Under the pieces are notes generated by a model. The model saw only the letters and a program-made list of their open reading frames with translations. It was not told the origin of the DNA and ran no database searches. The position numbers were made by a program, and so were the translations under genes. 64,000 bases of DNA from Candidatus Aminicenantota bacterium (lineage in GTDB: Bacteria; Acidobacteriota; Aminicenantia; Aminicenantales; Aminicenantaceae): positions 62,001 through 126,000 of the forward strand of contig JAFGMO010000091.1 of assembly GCA_016927475.1 (NCBI GenBank), given 5' to 3'. Positions 54,429-63,004 of this stretch are shown here, piece by piece (positions within the stretch are counted from its first letter, which is position 1; each line of letters begins with the position of its first letter).

Positions 54429-56453
54429 ATGAGAAAGATCCGATTCATAACATCAGCGGTCCTGCTATCGGCCGGTTTGTGGATAATGCCCGGGCGGGCT
54501 GATGTTGATTTCAACCGCTATAACACACCGGAAGAACTATGTAACATCCTTAAAGAGTTCAACCGTGATTATCCCGGAGTAACCCGGCTTCACACAATTG
54601 CCCATTCCCCGGGGAATCGTATGGTTTGTGTCCTCGAAATCGGTCCCGAGTGCGGTCTTGAAGAAAAAAAGTTGCCTGCCGTATTTGTGGCGGCCAACAT
54701 GGGGGGGACCGTTCCTTTGGCGGGTGAAGCGGCCGTTTATCTCGCCCGGCTGGTCTTGGATAAAGAGGATATGCGTAAAGATAAGACCTGGTATATTCTT
54801 CCCTGTGGTAATCCGGACGGGGCAAGCTCGTTTTTTTCCAAGCCCTTGTTCTCGAACTGCCGGAACGGCCGGCCGCATAATGATGACATGGATGATGCCG
54901 TTGATGAGGACGGTGTCGAGGATTTGAATGGTGATGGAATCATCTCGACGATGCGTGTTAGGGATCCGGAAGGGGCTTGGATGTCCATACCGGGCGAGCC
55001 CCGTTTAATGAAAAGGGCTGACTGGAGCAAAGGAGAAAAGGGAATTTATAAGCTTTATACCGAGGGAATGGACAGCGACGGGGACGGGTCCATAAACGAA
55101 GACGGACCGGGAGGCGTCAACATCGGTGTTAATTTTCCCCATCTTTTCAAATTTCACACGGCCGACGCCGGCGCTTGGGCGGGAAGCGAAGCGGAAAGTT
55201 TCAACCTGATCAAATTTATCATGGAACACAAGGAGATCGCCGCTATCTTCACCTTTGGACAAGTGAATTTTTGTTTGATTCCTCCACAAAGCGGAAGGAA
55301 AGCGGCGGTTGATCTTTCAAGAATCAAGATTCCGGAACGGATAGCCGGTTTTATCAATGCTGATCCGGATAAAACATATACCTTTGAAGAAATCATGGAA
55401 CTCGTACAGAGACTGGTTCCTGAAGGAATGGAGGTGACCGAATCCATGGTCGCCGGTTTTTTAGGACTGGGAGCCGTGGTAAATCCCCTGGAGGATGACC
55501 TGAAGTTCTATAGAGAGCTGTCTGAAAAATATAAGGAATTTCTGAAAGAAAAAAAGCTGGATGACAGGCTGGAAACACCTCGAGCTTCAGACGGATCGTT
55601 TGAGCTCTGGGTTTATTACCATTGTGGATTACCTTCTTTTGCCTTGGATTTCTGGACGCTTCCCAAGGTCAAGGAGGAAAAAAAAGAAAGCCCTGAGATA
55701 ACGGCTGAAAAACTTGAAAAGATGTCTGATGAGGATTTTATCGCCCTTGGCGAGGAAAAAATCGCCGCGTTCTTGAAGTCCGCCGGCGCTCCTCCTGATT
55801 TCAAAGCTAAGATGGTCATCGATATGGTGAAAAGCGGACGAATGAATACCAAAAGAATGGCGGAGATGTTGAAAAAAATGCCCAAGCCTCAAAGCAAGGA
55901 GGGTGGTGATCCCAAAGAAAAGGCCTTGCTGGCCTTCAGCGATAAAGAGTTGGAAGGAAAGGGTTTCATTCCCTGGAAGGCCTTTGACCATCCGGACCTG
56001 GGAAAAATTGAAATAGGCGGAGCCGTTCCTTTTGCGGACAACACGCCGCCAGTCCGGATGGTTGCCGAACTTCTTAAGAGCCAGGTGCCCTGGGTTTTTG
56101 AGCTGGTGAATAAACTCCCCCGGGTTCGTCTGGCCAAAACGGAGGTTACATCATTGAGCGCCGGAATTTTTCGTTTGGAAGCCTGGGTGGAGAACGAGGG
56201 GTATCTGCCCTACCCCACTGCCATGGGGATTCGGAACAACCGTATCCTTCCGGTGATTGTTTCGCTCGAGGGTGAAGGATTCACCATTCATGAGGGCCGA
56301 AAGAGAAGCCAGGTGTCATCCTTAAAGGGGGGAGAGATAAAAAAGACAAGCTGGATTTTACAAGCGGAAAAACCGATAAAGCTGACCATTGCTGTGGACA
56401 CGTCTACGGCATGGCGGGACAGCAAAACTGTTGAATTGGGAGGTAAAAAATGA
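54429..56453 (+). CDS. M14 carboxypeptidase-like protein, apparently inactive
   Basis: The product is 674 residues. A signal peptide (SAVLLSAGLWIMPGRA) precedes an M14 fold that matches the next gene: PAVFVAANMGGTVPLAGEAAVYLA stands where the neighbour has the HGNE zinc motif, ITFGQVNFC-like sequence replaces its WDFHNSGG, and ALDFWTL replaces its FFCGELF. All three zinc ligands and the catalytic Glu therefore appear to be lost. A Ca-like acidic insertion (DDAVDEDGVEDLNGDG) is shared with the partner. It may be a regulatory or binding pseudo-enzyme. GAGAGGAGATC precedes the ATG; its stop overlaps the next start. Confidence 0.8.
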   Translation: MRKIRFITSAVLLSAGLWIMPGRADVDFNRYNTPEELCNILKEFNRDYPGVTRLHTIAHSPGNRMVCVLEIGPECGLEEKKLPAVFVAANMGGTVPLAGEAAVYLARLVLDKEDMRKDKTWYILPCGNPDGASSFFSKPLFSNCRNGRPHNDDMDDAVDEDGVEDLNGDGIISTMRVRDPEGAWMSIPGEPRLMKRADWSKGEKGIYKLYTEGMDSDGDGSINEDGPGGVNIGVNFPHLFKFHTADAGAWAGSEAESFNLIKFIMEHKEIAAIFTFGQVNFCLIPPQSGRKAAVDLSRIKIPERIAGFINADPDKTYTFEEIMELVQRLVPEGMEVTESMVAGFLGLGAVVNPLEDDLKFYRELSEKYKEFLKEKKLDDRLETPRASDGSFELWVYYHCGLPSFALDFWTLPKVKEEKKESPEITAEKLEKMSDEDFIALGEEKIAAFLKSAGAPPDFKAKMVIDMVKSGRMNTKRMAEMLKKMPKPQSKEGGDPKEKALLAFSDKELEGKGFIPWKAFDHPDLGKIEIGGAVPFADNTPPVRMVAELLKSQVPWVFELVNKLPRVRLAKTEVTSLSAGIFRLEAWVENEGYLPYPTAMGIRNNRILPVIVSLEGEGFTIHEGRKRSQVSSLKGGEIKKTSWILQAEKPIKLTIAVDTSTAWRDSKTVELGGKK

Positions 56454-58234
56454 AACGGCAAATAAAGACGCTTCTGCTGCTTGTCACGGCGGGATTTTTG
56501 TTTGTTGGACCGGTTCATTCGAAGGAACGGATAAATATTCCCCTGTCTTTTGACCATTATTATACATACGATATGGTTGGTGAAGCTTTGAAGGCCCTGC
56601 ATGAGGCTTATCCGGAAAAAACCCAACTTGATCTTATCGGGAAAAGCGAAGAGGGACGCGCCATTTATGGCCTAACCATCAGCAATCCCGAAACGGGTCC
56701 CGCTCTAAAAAAACCGGGTATCTATGTGGATGGAAATGTTCACGGCAATGAAATTCAGGCCGCTGAAGTATGCCTGTATCTCGCTGACTATCTGCTCGGC
56801 CGTTACGGAAAAAATCCCGAAGTCACACAGCTTGTGGATAAAAAAACGTTTTATGTCGTTCCCATTGTCAATGTCGACGGCCGGTATCATTTTTTTGCCG
56901 ATCCCAACACACCCAGTTCCAACCGCAGCTTGAGGCGTCCTCACGATGATGACCGGGATGGATTGGTCGACGAGGATTTTCCCGACGATCTGGACGGCGA
57001 TGGAAATATCTGCCAGATGCGCAAACGGGATCCCTTCGGAAACTTCAAGACAAATCCCGAAGACGAACGCCTTTTGGTCCGGGTCAAGCCGGGAGAAAAA
57101 GGGGAATGGACGATTCTGGGAAATGAAGGAATCGACAATGACGGTGACGGCCTCATCAACGAGGATGCCGAGGGATACGTCGACGGAAACCGGAACTGGG
57201 GCTTTGACTGGGCACCGGAATACGTTCAGAGCGGTGCGGGTGATTATCCCTTCTCCGGTGTGGGGATAAAAGCCATAGCGAAGTACATCATCGACCGGCC
57301 CAACATCTGTATGGCCTGGGATTTTCACAACTCGGGAGGCATGTACCTCCGGGGGCCCAGCAACAAAACCCAAAATGAATTTCCCCGGGGTGATGTCGAA
57401 GTCTATGATTATCTCGGCCGCCAGTCCGAACGGATTACGCCCGGCTACCGTTATCTGATCGCTTGGAAAGACCTATATTCCACTTATGGAGATGTTGACG
57501 GTTTTATCGTCCAGCTTAGGGGGGCCTATTTTTTCTGCGGCGAGTTGTTTGTTTCCGCGTCTGAATCATTTAAAAGCCGGGAGGAGGAAAAACGGGCCAA
57601 GCCGGAATCAGGGGACGACATGTCAGCCTACATGGGCATGGGAGGCCGGCAGTTGGAACGGCTTCAGTTCAGCGATAACCTGACCCAAGGTGAGCTTTAT
57701 AAACCTTGGAAGCCTTTCAAACACCCTCAGTACGGCGATATCGAGATAGGCGGCTGGGTCAAAATGAGCTCAAGGCTGCCTGCGCCCTTTATGCTGAAGG
57801 ACCTTGTCCACCGCAACGCCTCGGCCGTTATTTTTTCGGCCAAACAAACACCCGAGGTAAGCCTGGAAGTCTTTGAGGTCAAAAAGATCGGGAAAGATCT
57901 TTACCGTGTTCGTACCCGCCTGTCCAACACGAAAGCCATGCCCTCCATGAGTTACCTTGCTCAAAAGGTCAAGCTTTACCCCAAGGATATGTTGACACTT
58001 CAGGGAAAAAATGTTGAGGTTGTGGCCGGAGGCCGGCTGACGAATATTTATTTCAACAAGGTGGAATACAAAAAATACAAGCCGGAGCTTCAGTTTACCT
58101 TTGTGCCGGGATTCGGCAAGGTAGAGCACCAGTTTCTTGTCTCAGGCAAAAACGAAGTGACTATTTGTTATGTCTCCCGTTTTGCCGGCGAACTGAAAAA
58201 AACGGTTGCGTTGAAAGAGGGTTCTTCTTTTTAA
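56450..58234 (+). CDS. M14-family zinc carboxypeptidase, secreted
   Basis: The product is 594 residues. A signal peptide (LLLLVTAGFLFVGPVHS) precedes the M14 domain. Zinc ligands are His98 and Glu101 in VHGNEIQAAE and His293 in WDFHNSGG; the catalytic Glu is probably Glu365 in FFCGELF. An acidic repeat-like insertion (DDDRDGLVDEDFPDDLDGDG and DNDGDGLINED) could bind calcium. C-terminal ~200 residues are beta-rich. It should remove C-terminal residues from extracellular peptides. Its ATG overlaps the stop of the degenerate paralog, so the pair is coupled. Confidence 0.9.
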   Translation: MKRQIKTLLLLVTAGFLFVGPVHSKERINIPLSFDHYYTYDMVGEALKALHEAYPEKTQLDLIGKSEEGRAIYGLTISNPETGPALKKPGIYVDGNVHGNEIQAAEVCLYLADYLLGRYGKNPEVTQLVDKKTFYVVPIVNVDGRYHFFADPNTPSSNRSLRRPHDDDRDGLVDEDFPDDLDGDGNICQMRKRDPFGNFKTNPEDERLLVRVKPGEKGEWTILGNEGIDNDGDGLINEDAEGYVDGNRNWGFDWAPEYVQSGAGDYPFSGVGIKAIAKYIIDRPNICMAWDFHNSGGMYLRGPSNKTQNEFPRGDVEVYDYLGRQSERITPGYRYLIAWKDLYSTYGDVDGFIVQLRGAYFFCGELFVSASESFKSREEEKRAKPESGDDMSAYMGMGGRQLERLQFSDNLTQGELYKPWKPFKHPQYGDIEIGGWVKMSSRLPAPFMLKDLVHRNASAVIFSAKQTPEVSLEVFEVKKIGKDLYRVRTRLSNTKAMPSMSYLAQKVKLYPKDMLTLQGKNVEVVAGGRLTNIYFNKVEYKKYKPELQFTFVPGFGKVEHQFLVSGKNEVTICYVSRFAGELKKTVALKEGSSF

Positions 58235-58330
58235 AAATAAAAAAAACGATTTGGTTAAAAATACTTTGATGGACAAAGCCTAAACGGCCAGCCTAACGTC
58301 TAGTGGATTCGCTTGAAGGAAGGAGGGTTT

Positions 58331-61021
58331 ATGAAAAAACGAAGGGAATTTTTTCTGCTGTTTTCGCTCTGCTTTCTGCTGATAACGGGGGCAGGCTTTG
58401 GGGAAAAGACGGAAAATTTTTCTCCGGAGATTTTAAAGGCCTTCAGCTTCAGGGCTCTGGGTCCGGCGCGGCAGGGAGGAAGGATTCTCCATATCGCCGT
58501 TCCCGAATCCATTCCCTATACATTTTATATAGGTACGGCGTCGGGGGGTGTTTGGAAAACGGAGAACAACGGGACGACCTTTTCGTGTGTTTTTGAGGAT
58601 AAGGGATCCCCTGTAATTGGCCACCTGGCCATTGCGCCATCCGACCCGAATATTATCTGGGTCGGTACCGGAGATCCTGCTTCAGGACGGCTTTCCCTTC
58701 TGGGAGACGGCGTGTATAAGTCGACGGACGGGGGAAAAACCTGGACTTTTATGGGGCTGGAAAAAAGCATCCATATCGGAAGGATCGCCATTCACCCCAA
58801 AAACCCGGATCTCGTTTATGCAGCCGCCCTCGGCTATCATTTTTCGGACAACGAAGAGAGAGGGTTGTATAAGACGGAAGACGGTGGGAAAACGTGGCAA
58901 AAATGTTTTTATATCAGCCCGAAGGTTGGTATCGTGGACGTGATTCTGAAACCGGACGACCCGGATATTGTTTTCTGCGCTTCTTATGACAAATGGAGGA
59001 AACCCTGGCATTTTGAGGAATCCGGACCGGAAAGCGGGATTTTCAAGAGCATTGATAGCGGAAAAACCTGGACCAGGCTGGAAGGGGGACTTCCTCATGG
59101 AAAGTTGGGCCGGATAGGTCTCGACATTTCCCGAAGTAATCCAAATGTCATCTACGCCACGATTGACAATTTCAACAAACGTCCTCCGACTAAAGCGGAG
59201 GCGGCGCAAGACAAAAGACGGGGAAGAGAACCACAGGAGCGGCGCATCGGGGGAGAGGTTTACCGCTCGATGGATGCCGGAGAAACCTGGGAAAAGAGGA
59301 ATCCGGACCGGTACAGCATCGGCGGCGGGAAATGGTATGGCCAAATCCGTGTTGATCCCAATAATGAAGATGTGGTTTATGTCCCCAATGTGATGCTCTG
59401 CCGGTCAATGGACGGGGGGAAAACCTGGGGGAGAGGCGGGCCGGCAAACCTGGCCCGTGGTGTCCATGTTGATCATCATGCCGTTTGGGTTGACCCGGAT
59501 AATTCCGATCATATCCTTCTGGGAAATGACGGCGGATTGGCCCAGTCATATGACGGTGGGAAAACATGGGATGTCTTTGAAAACATTCCTATAGCTCAAT
59601 TTTACGCCATCGGTGTGGACATGGAAGAGCCTTATTACGTTTACGGTGGAACACAGGATACGGGTTCCATGAAGATTCCCAGCAACAGTCTTTTCGGCCG
59701 GATCACACGGGAAGACTGGGCATCCGTCGGCGGCGGAGACGGCATGTTTAACCTGCCGGATCCCGAAGACAGCCGCTGGCTGTATAATGAATTCCAGTTC
59801 GGCACCATTCAGAGATTCGACCAGAAGCTGGGTGTCGGGATGATAATCAAACCCAATGCGGAAGAAGGAAGTCCGGAACTGCGTTTCAACTGGAACGCGC
59901 CGATCTGCATTTCTCCCCACAACAGCCGGATCATCACCTTCGGATCCCAGTTTCTTCACCGTTCTCTCAACCGGGGAGATGACTGGCAAAAAATCAGTCC
60001 TGACCTGACGACGAATGATCCGGAAAAACTGAAGGGAAACATCGAATTCTGCACGCTGACGACCATTTCCGAATCTTCCCTTTCTCCCGGTGTCATCTGG
60101 GTGGGAACAGACGACGGGAAAGTCCAGGTAACTCAAAACGGCGGTGGTAGCTGGACCGATGTGACATCGAACCTCACCACTGCCGGGGCCCCGGAGGATT
60201 TTTATGTCAGCCGTGTTTTCGCTTCCCACCACATACCTGGGAAGGCTTATGCCGTCAAAACGGGATTCCAGCGGGACGACTTTCATCCTTTCGTTTATAA
60301 GACAGAGGATTATGGACAAACATGGACATCTCTATCCGGCAACCTGCCGGATAAGATCATCTACGTCCTTGTCGAGGACCGGAAAAATCCGGACCTTCTT
60401 TTCATCGGTAACGATATCGGTGTTTTTGTTTCTCTCGACGGCGGGGAAAAATGGATTCCCTTTAAAAACGATATGCCGCTCAATCCTGTTTTTGATTTGC
60501 TGATTCATCCCAGGGAGAACGACCTGGTTGTAGGAACGTACGGCCGCGGGATCTATGTGGCTGACATCTCTCCGCTCCAGGAGATAAATCAGGAAACACT
60601 GGCCAAAGATATTTTCCTGTTTGCGGTTGAGCCAAAGACACAGAACATGACCAGTTACAGGGCCGATCCCTTCGGGCAAAGGCAGTTTATTGCCCCCAAC
60701 GAACCGGAAGGTCTGGTTGTCTATTATTACTTGAAAGAAAAAATTGAAGATAAGGTTAAGATTACGATAACGGATCCCTACGGGGAAAAATTTGCTGAGA
60801 TAAGGGGAAAGAATCAGGCCGGGATTAACCGGGTGGTTTGGAATATGCGGCGGAAGATGACCGAGGAAGAGGCCGATGCCTTAAGAAAGGCGGGCAGAAG
60901 CTATACCGTATCCATGGGAAAACCTATGGAGCCGGGTGAAGTTGTGGTGGTGCTTACGGCCGGGCAGACAGAGTTTAAGCGGAGGGCTGTCATCAGGCCC
61001 CTGTCCGGATTTGAAAAATAA
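58331..61021 (+). CDS. secreted BNR/sortilin-like repeat protein
   Basis: About 896 residues. A signal peptide (FFLLFSLCFLLITGAG) is followed by a large sortilin-like propeller with Asp boxes KSTDGGKTW, KTEDGGKTW, KSIDSGKTW, RSMDGGKTW, QSYDGGKTW and KTEDYGQTW, then VGTYGRGIYVADIS. The last ~120 residues form a beta domain (VKITITDPYGEKFAEIRG...NRVVWNMRRKM). Paralog of the proteins at 1-1095 and 40777-42933. Its place between M14 and M24 peptidases suggests a role in extracellular protein or peptide use, but this is inference. ATG 58331 has GGAGGG just upstream. Confidence 0.88.
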   Translation: MKKRREFFLLFSLCFLLITGAGFGEKTENFSPEILKAFSFRALGPARQGGRILHIAVPESIPYTFYIGTASGGVWKTENNGTTFSCVFEDKGSPVIGHLAIAPSDPNIIWVGTGDPASGRLSLLGDGVYKSTDGGKTWTFMGLEKSIHIGRIAIHPKNPDLVYAAALGYHFSDNEERGLYKTEDGGKTWQKCFYISPKVGIVDVILKPDDPDIVFCASYDKWRKPWHFEESGPESGIFKSIDSGKTWTRLEGGLPHGKLGRIGLDISRSNPNVIYATIDNFNKRPPTKAEAAQDKRRGREPQERRIGGEVYRSMDAGETWEKRNPDRYSIGGGKWYGQIRVDPNNEDVVYVPNVMLCRSMDGGKTWGRGGPANLARGVHVDHHAVWVDPDNSDHILLGNDGGLAQSYDGGKTWDVFENIPIAQFYAIGVDMEEPYYVYGGTQDTGSMKIPSNSLFGRITREDWASVGGGDGMFNLPDPEDSRWLYNEFQFGTIQRFDQKLGVGMIIKPNAEEGSPELRFNWNAPICISPHNSRIITFGSQFLHRSLNRGDDWQKISPDLTTNDPEKLKGNIEFCTLTTISESSLSPGVIWVGTDDGKVQVTQNGGGSWTDVTSNLTTAGAPEDFYVSRVFASHHIPGKAYAVKTGFQRDDFHPFVYKTEDYGQTWTSLSGNLPDKIIYVLVEDRKNPDLLFIGNDIGVFVSLDGGEKWIPFKNDMPLNPVFDLLIHPRENDLVVGTYGRGIYVADISPLQEINQETLAKDIFLFAVEPKTQNMTSYRADPFGQRQFIAPNEPEGLVVYYYLKEKIEDKVKITITDPYGEKFAEIRGKNQAGINRVVWNMRRKMTEEEADALRKAGRSYTVSMGKPMEPGEVVVVLTAGQTEFKRRAVIRPLSGFEK

Positions 61022-61051
61022 CTTTTTTTAGGAGAAATGGGGAGGATGAGC

Positions 61052-62419
61052 ATGAATGGTTCGGTGTTTAAGAAATATTTCATCGCCGTATGGCTTTTGT
61101 TGGCCTTCATGGGGACATGTGTTTCAGGGTTTTCGGAAGATGAACCGGCCCGGGTTGGAGACTTCAAAAAAATTCTTCCCGAGAAGGAAAGGGCCCGGAT
61201 AATGAACGAATGGCTGCGTTGGAGGTTGGATGTTATCGTACCCCAATTGATGCGGAGGGAGGGAATCGATATGTGGCTCATCATCAACCGGGAATACAAC
61301 GAGGACCCGGTCTACATGACCATGGTTCCGGAACCGGTTATGGCTGCCCGGAGGACTTCCATTCTTATATTCCACGACCGGGGACCCGAGCAGGGTGTGG
61401 AGCGTCTCTCGGGAGGTTATTACGGGATGGGCGGCTGGTACAAAGGTACCTGGCAGGATAAAAGTTTGAAACAGTTCGAAAGCCTGGCCCGCGTCATCAA
61501 GGAGCGGAATCCCCAAAAAATAGGCATCAATATTTCATCAAAATGGGCCTTCGGCGACGGCCTGACGGTATCCTTGAAGGAAAAGCTGGAAAACGCCTTG
61601 GGGCCGGAATATGTTTCCCGTTTTGTTTCAGCAGAAAACCTTTGTGTGGGATGGCTGGAGACGCGCAGCCCCCAGGAGCTGAGTGTTTACCGTCATATCT
61701 GTGGTATTGCCCACGACATCATCGCCACCTTTTATTCGAACGAGGTCATAACGCCGGAAATTACCACCACAGATGACGTCGTCTGGTGGATCCGGCAGAA
61801 AATCACGGATCTGGGGCTGGAAACATGGTTTCAGCCTTCGATTTCCGTTCAGAGGGATCATAGGCTGGAAAAAAAATATGAGGATTCTCCTCAAGTTATT
61901 CGCCGGGGAGACCTTATTCACTGTGATGTCGGCATCGTTTATTTGGGACTCTGTACGGACATGCAGTGGCAGGCTTATGTCTGCCGTATCGGTGAGAATG
62001 ATGCCCCTGACGGATTGAAGAATGCTCTTCGTAGAACGCTCCGGGTGGGGGAAATTTTCATGAATGAGTTCCGTGAAGGGCGCACGGGAAATGCCATCGT
62101 CGCTTCGGCCATGAAAAAGGGGGAGGAAGAAGGGCTTCGTCCTTTAATCTACTCCCACCCCGTCGGGTTTCACGGTCATGCGGCCGGTCCCCCGATGGAT
62201 GCCCGGGGGCCGGGCCGGGCTCCGGAAGGACTGGAGCAAAGAGGCGAATATCCGCTTTACCCCAACACCGTCTATGCCATCGAGTACAGCTGCACCAGCA
62301 CGGTTCCCGAATGGGGAAACCAGGATGTACGGATCGGATTTGAGGAAACGGGTGTTTTTACAAAAGAAGGCTGCAAATTTATCGACGGCCACCAGATACG
62401 CTTCTTCCTCATCAAATAA
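61052..62419 (+). CDS. M24-family Xaa-Pro aminopeptidase, secreted
   Basis: About 455 residues. A signal peptide (YFIAVWLLLAFMGTCVSG) precedes a creatinase-like N-terminal domain and a pita-bread M24 domain. Metal ligands are Asp292 and Asp303 (HCDVGIVYLGLCTDMQ), His374 (VGFHGH), Glu411 (YAIEYSC) and Glu431 or 432 (IGFEETGVF). Should remove an N-terminal residue before proline. Together with the S9 and M14 enzymes it gives a set for Pro-rich peptide breakdown outside the cell. Start chosen at ATG 61052 with GGGGAGG upstream; ATG 61037 and 61046 are alternatives. Confidence 0.9.
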   Translation: MNGSVFKKYFIAVWLLLAFMGTCVSGFSEDEPARVGDFKKILPEKERARIMNEWLRWRLDVIVPQLMRREGIDMWLIINREYNEDPVYMTMVPEPVMAARRTSILIFHDRGPEQGVERLSGGYYGMGGWYKGTWQDKSLKQFESLARVIKERNPQKIGINISSKWAFGDGLTVSLKEKLENALGPEYVSRFVSAENLCVGWLETRSPQELSVYRHICGIAHDIIATFYSNEVITPEITTTDDVVWWIRQKITDLGLETWFQPSISVQRDHRLEKKYEDSPQVIRRGDLIHCDVGIVYLGLCTDMQWQAYVCRIGENDAPDGLKNALRRTLRVGEIFMNEFREGRTGNAIVASAMKKGEEEGLRPLIYSHPVGFHGHAAGPPMDARGPGRAPEGLEQRGEYPLYPNTVYAIEYSCTSTVPEWGNQDVRIGFEETGVFTKEGCKFIDGHQIRFFLIK

Positions 62420-62455
62420 AATAGGGGACGTTCCCATATAAGAGGTTTTTTTAAG

Positions 62456-62713
62456 CTGGGAAATCGGTCTGTCTTTTTATTCCTCATAGTGACCGTCTAT
62501 CTTTTCAGTACGGAGCGCCTCCGTGTGGATGTGGTCGCCTTAATGGTGGCGGTCTGCGCCTCCAATTCCTTTATTCTTCCCACCCATCAGGTTAATGCTC
62601 TCCTGATGTCTCCCGGAGGTTATCATAATGCCGACTACTTGCGGGCCGGCGGGGGTATGACGATTGTATTCATCATTCTTGCAGTTGGAATGGTTTATTT
62701 ATTCTACATTTAA
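62456..62713 (+). pseudogene. internally deleted SLC13/DASS-type anion permease remnant
   Basis: The frame encodes an N-terminal helix like those of SLC13 permeases (RSVFLFLIVTVYLFSTERLRVDVVALMV) joined directly to a C-terminal end (CASNSFILPTHQVNALLMSPGGYHNADYLRAGG and a last helix). The middle ~10 helices, normally over 350 residues, are missing, so only two ends of a permease remain in one frame. The best GTG start (62489) is inside the first helix. I read it as a deletion pseudogene. Confidence 0.65.
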
Positions 62714-62730
62714 CCTGTATAATGTTTTAG

Positions 62731-62988
62731 CCTGCTTTATTCACGAGCCAAGCTTGCTGCAGATGGGAGGCGTCGGCCTGTGAAGCTGTGCTCCGCACCG
62801 CGAACAAGCTGCAACAAAGCAGATGCGGTAAGATCGGGTCGCCTGAAAGGGTGATTTTGCCGACATTTTCTTGAAAATGGTCATGAAAAATGTTTAACAA
62901 TCATTTTTACCGAGAACCATCATTAAATGACACTTACTATTGAAATTGTCTGTTGGTGTTGGCAAAATTTATGAATAATGCAGGTTAG
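62731..62988 (+). repeat. 258-bp hybrid repeat, copy G (core plus 150-bp-type palindrome)
   Basis: The first ~110 bases are the structured core (CCTGCTTTATTCACGAGCC ... GATCGGGTCGCCTGAAAGG), with variable helix GGCCTGT / ACAAGCT. The rest, from ~62852, is the long AT-rich palindrome also found at 5201-5350 and 18812-18966, ending ATGAATAATGCAGGTTAG. It therefore joins both repeat types in one unit and fills the gap between the permease remnant and the MBL-rhodanese gene. Confidence 0.85.
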
Positions 62989-63004
62989 ATAAAGGGAGAT
63001 AGAA

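Noticed and set aside
59546-60319. 257-residue minus-strand frame opposite the BNR protein
   Set aside because: Mirror frame of a well-supported gene; composition is not protein-like.
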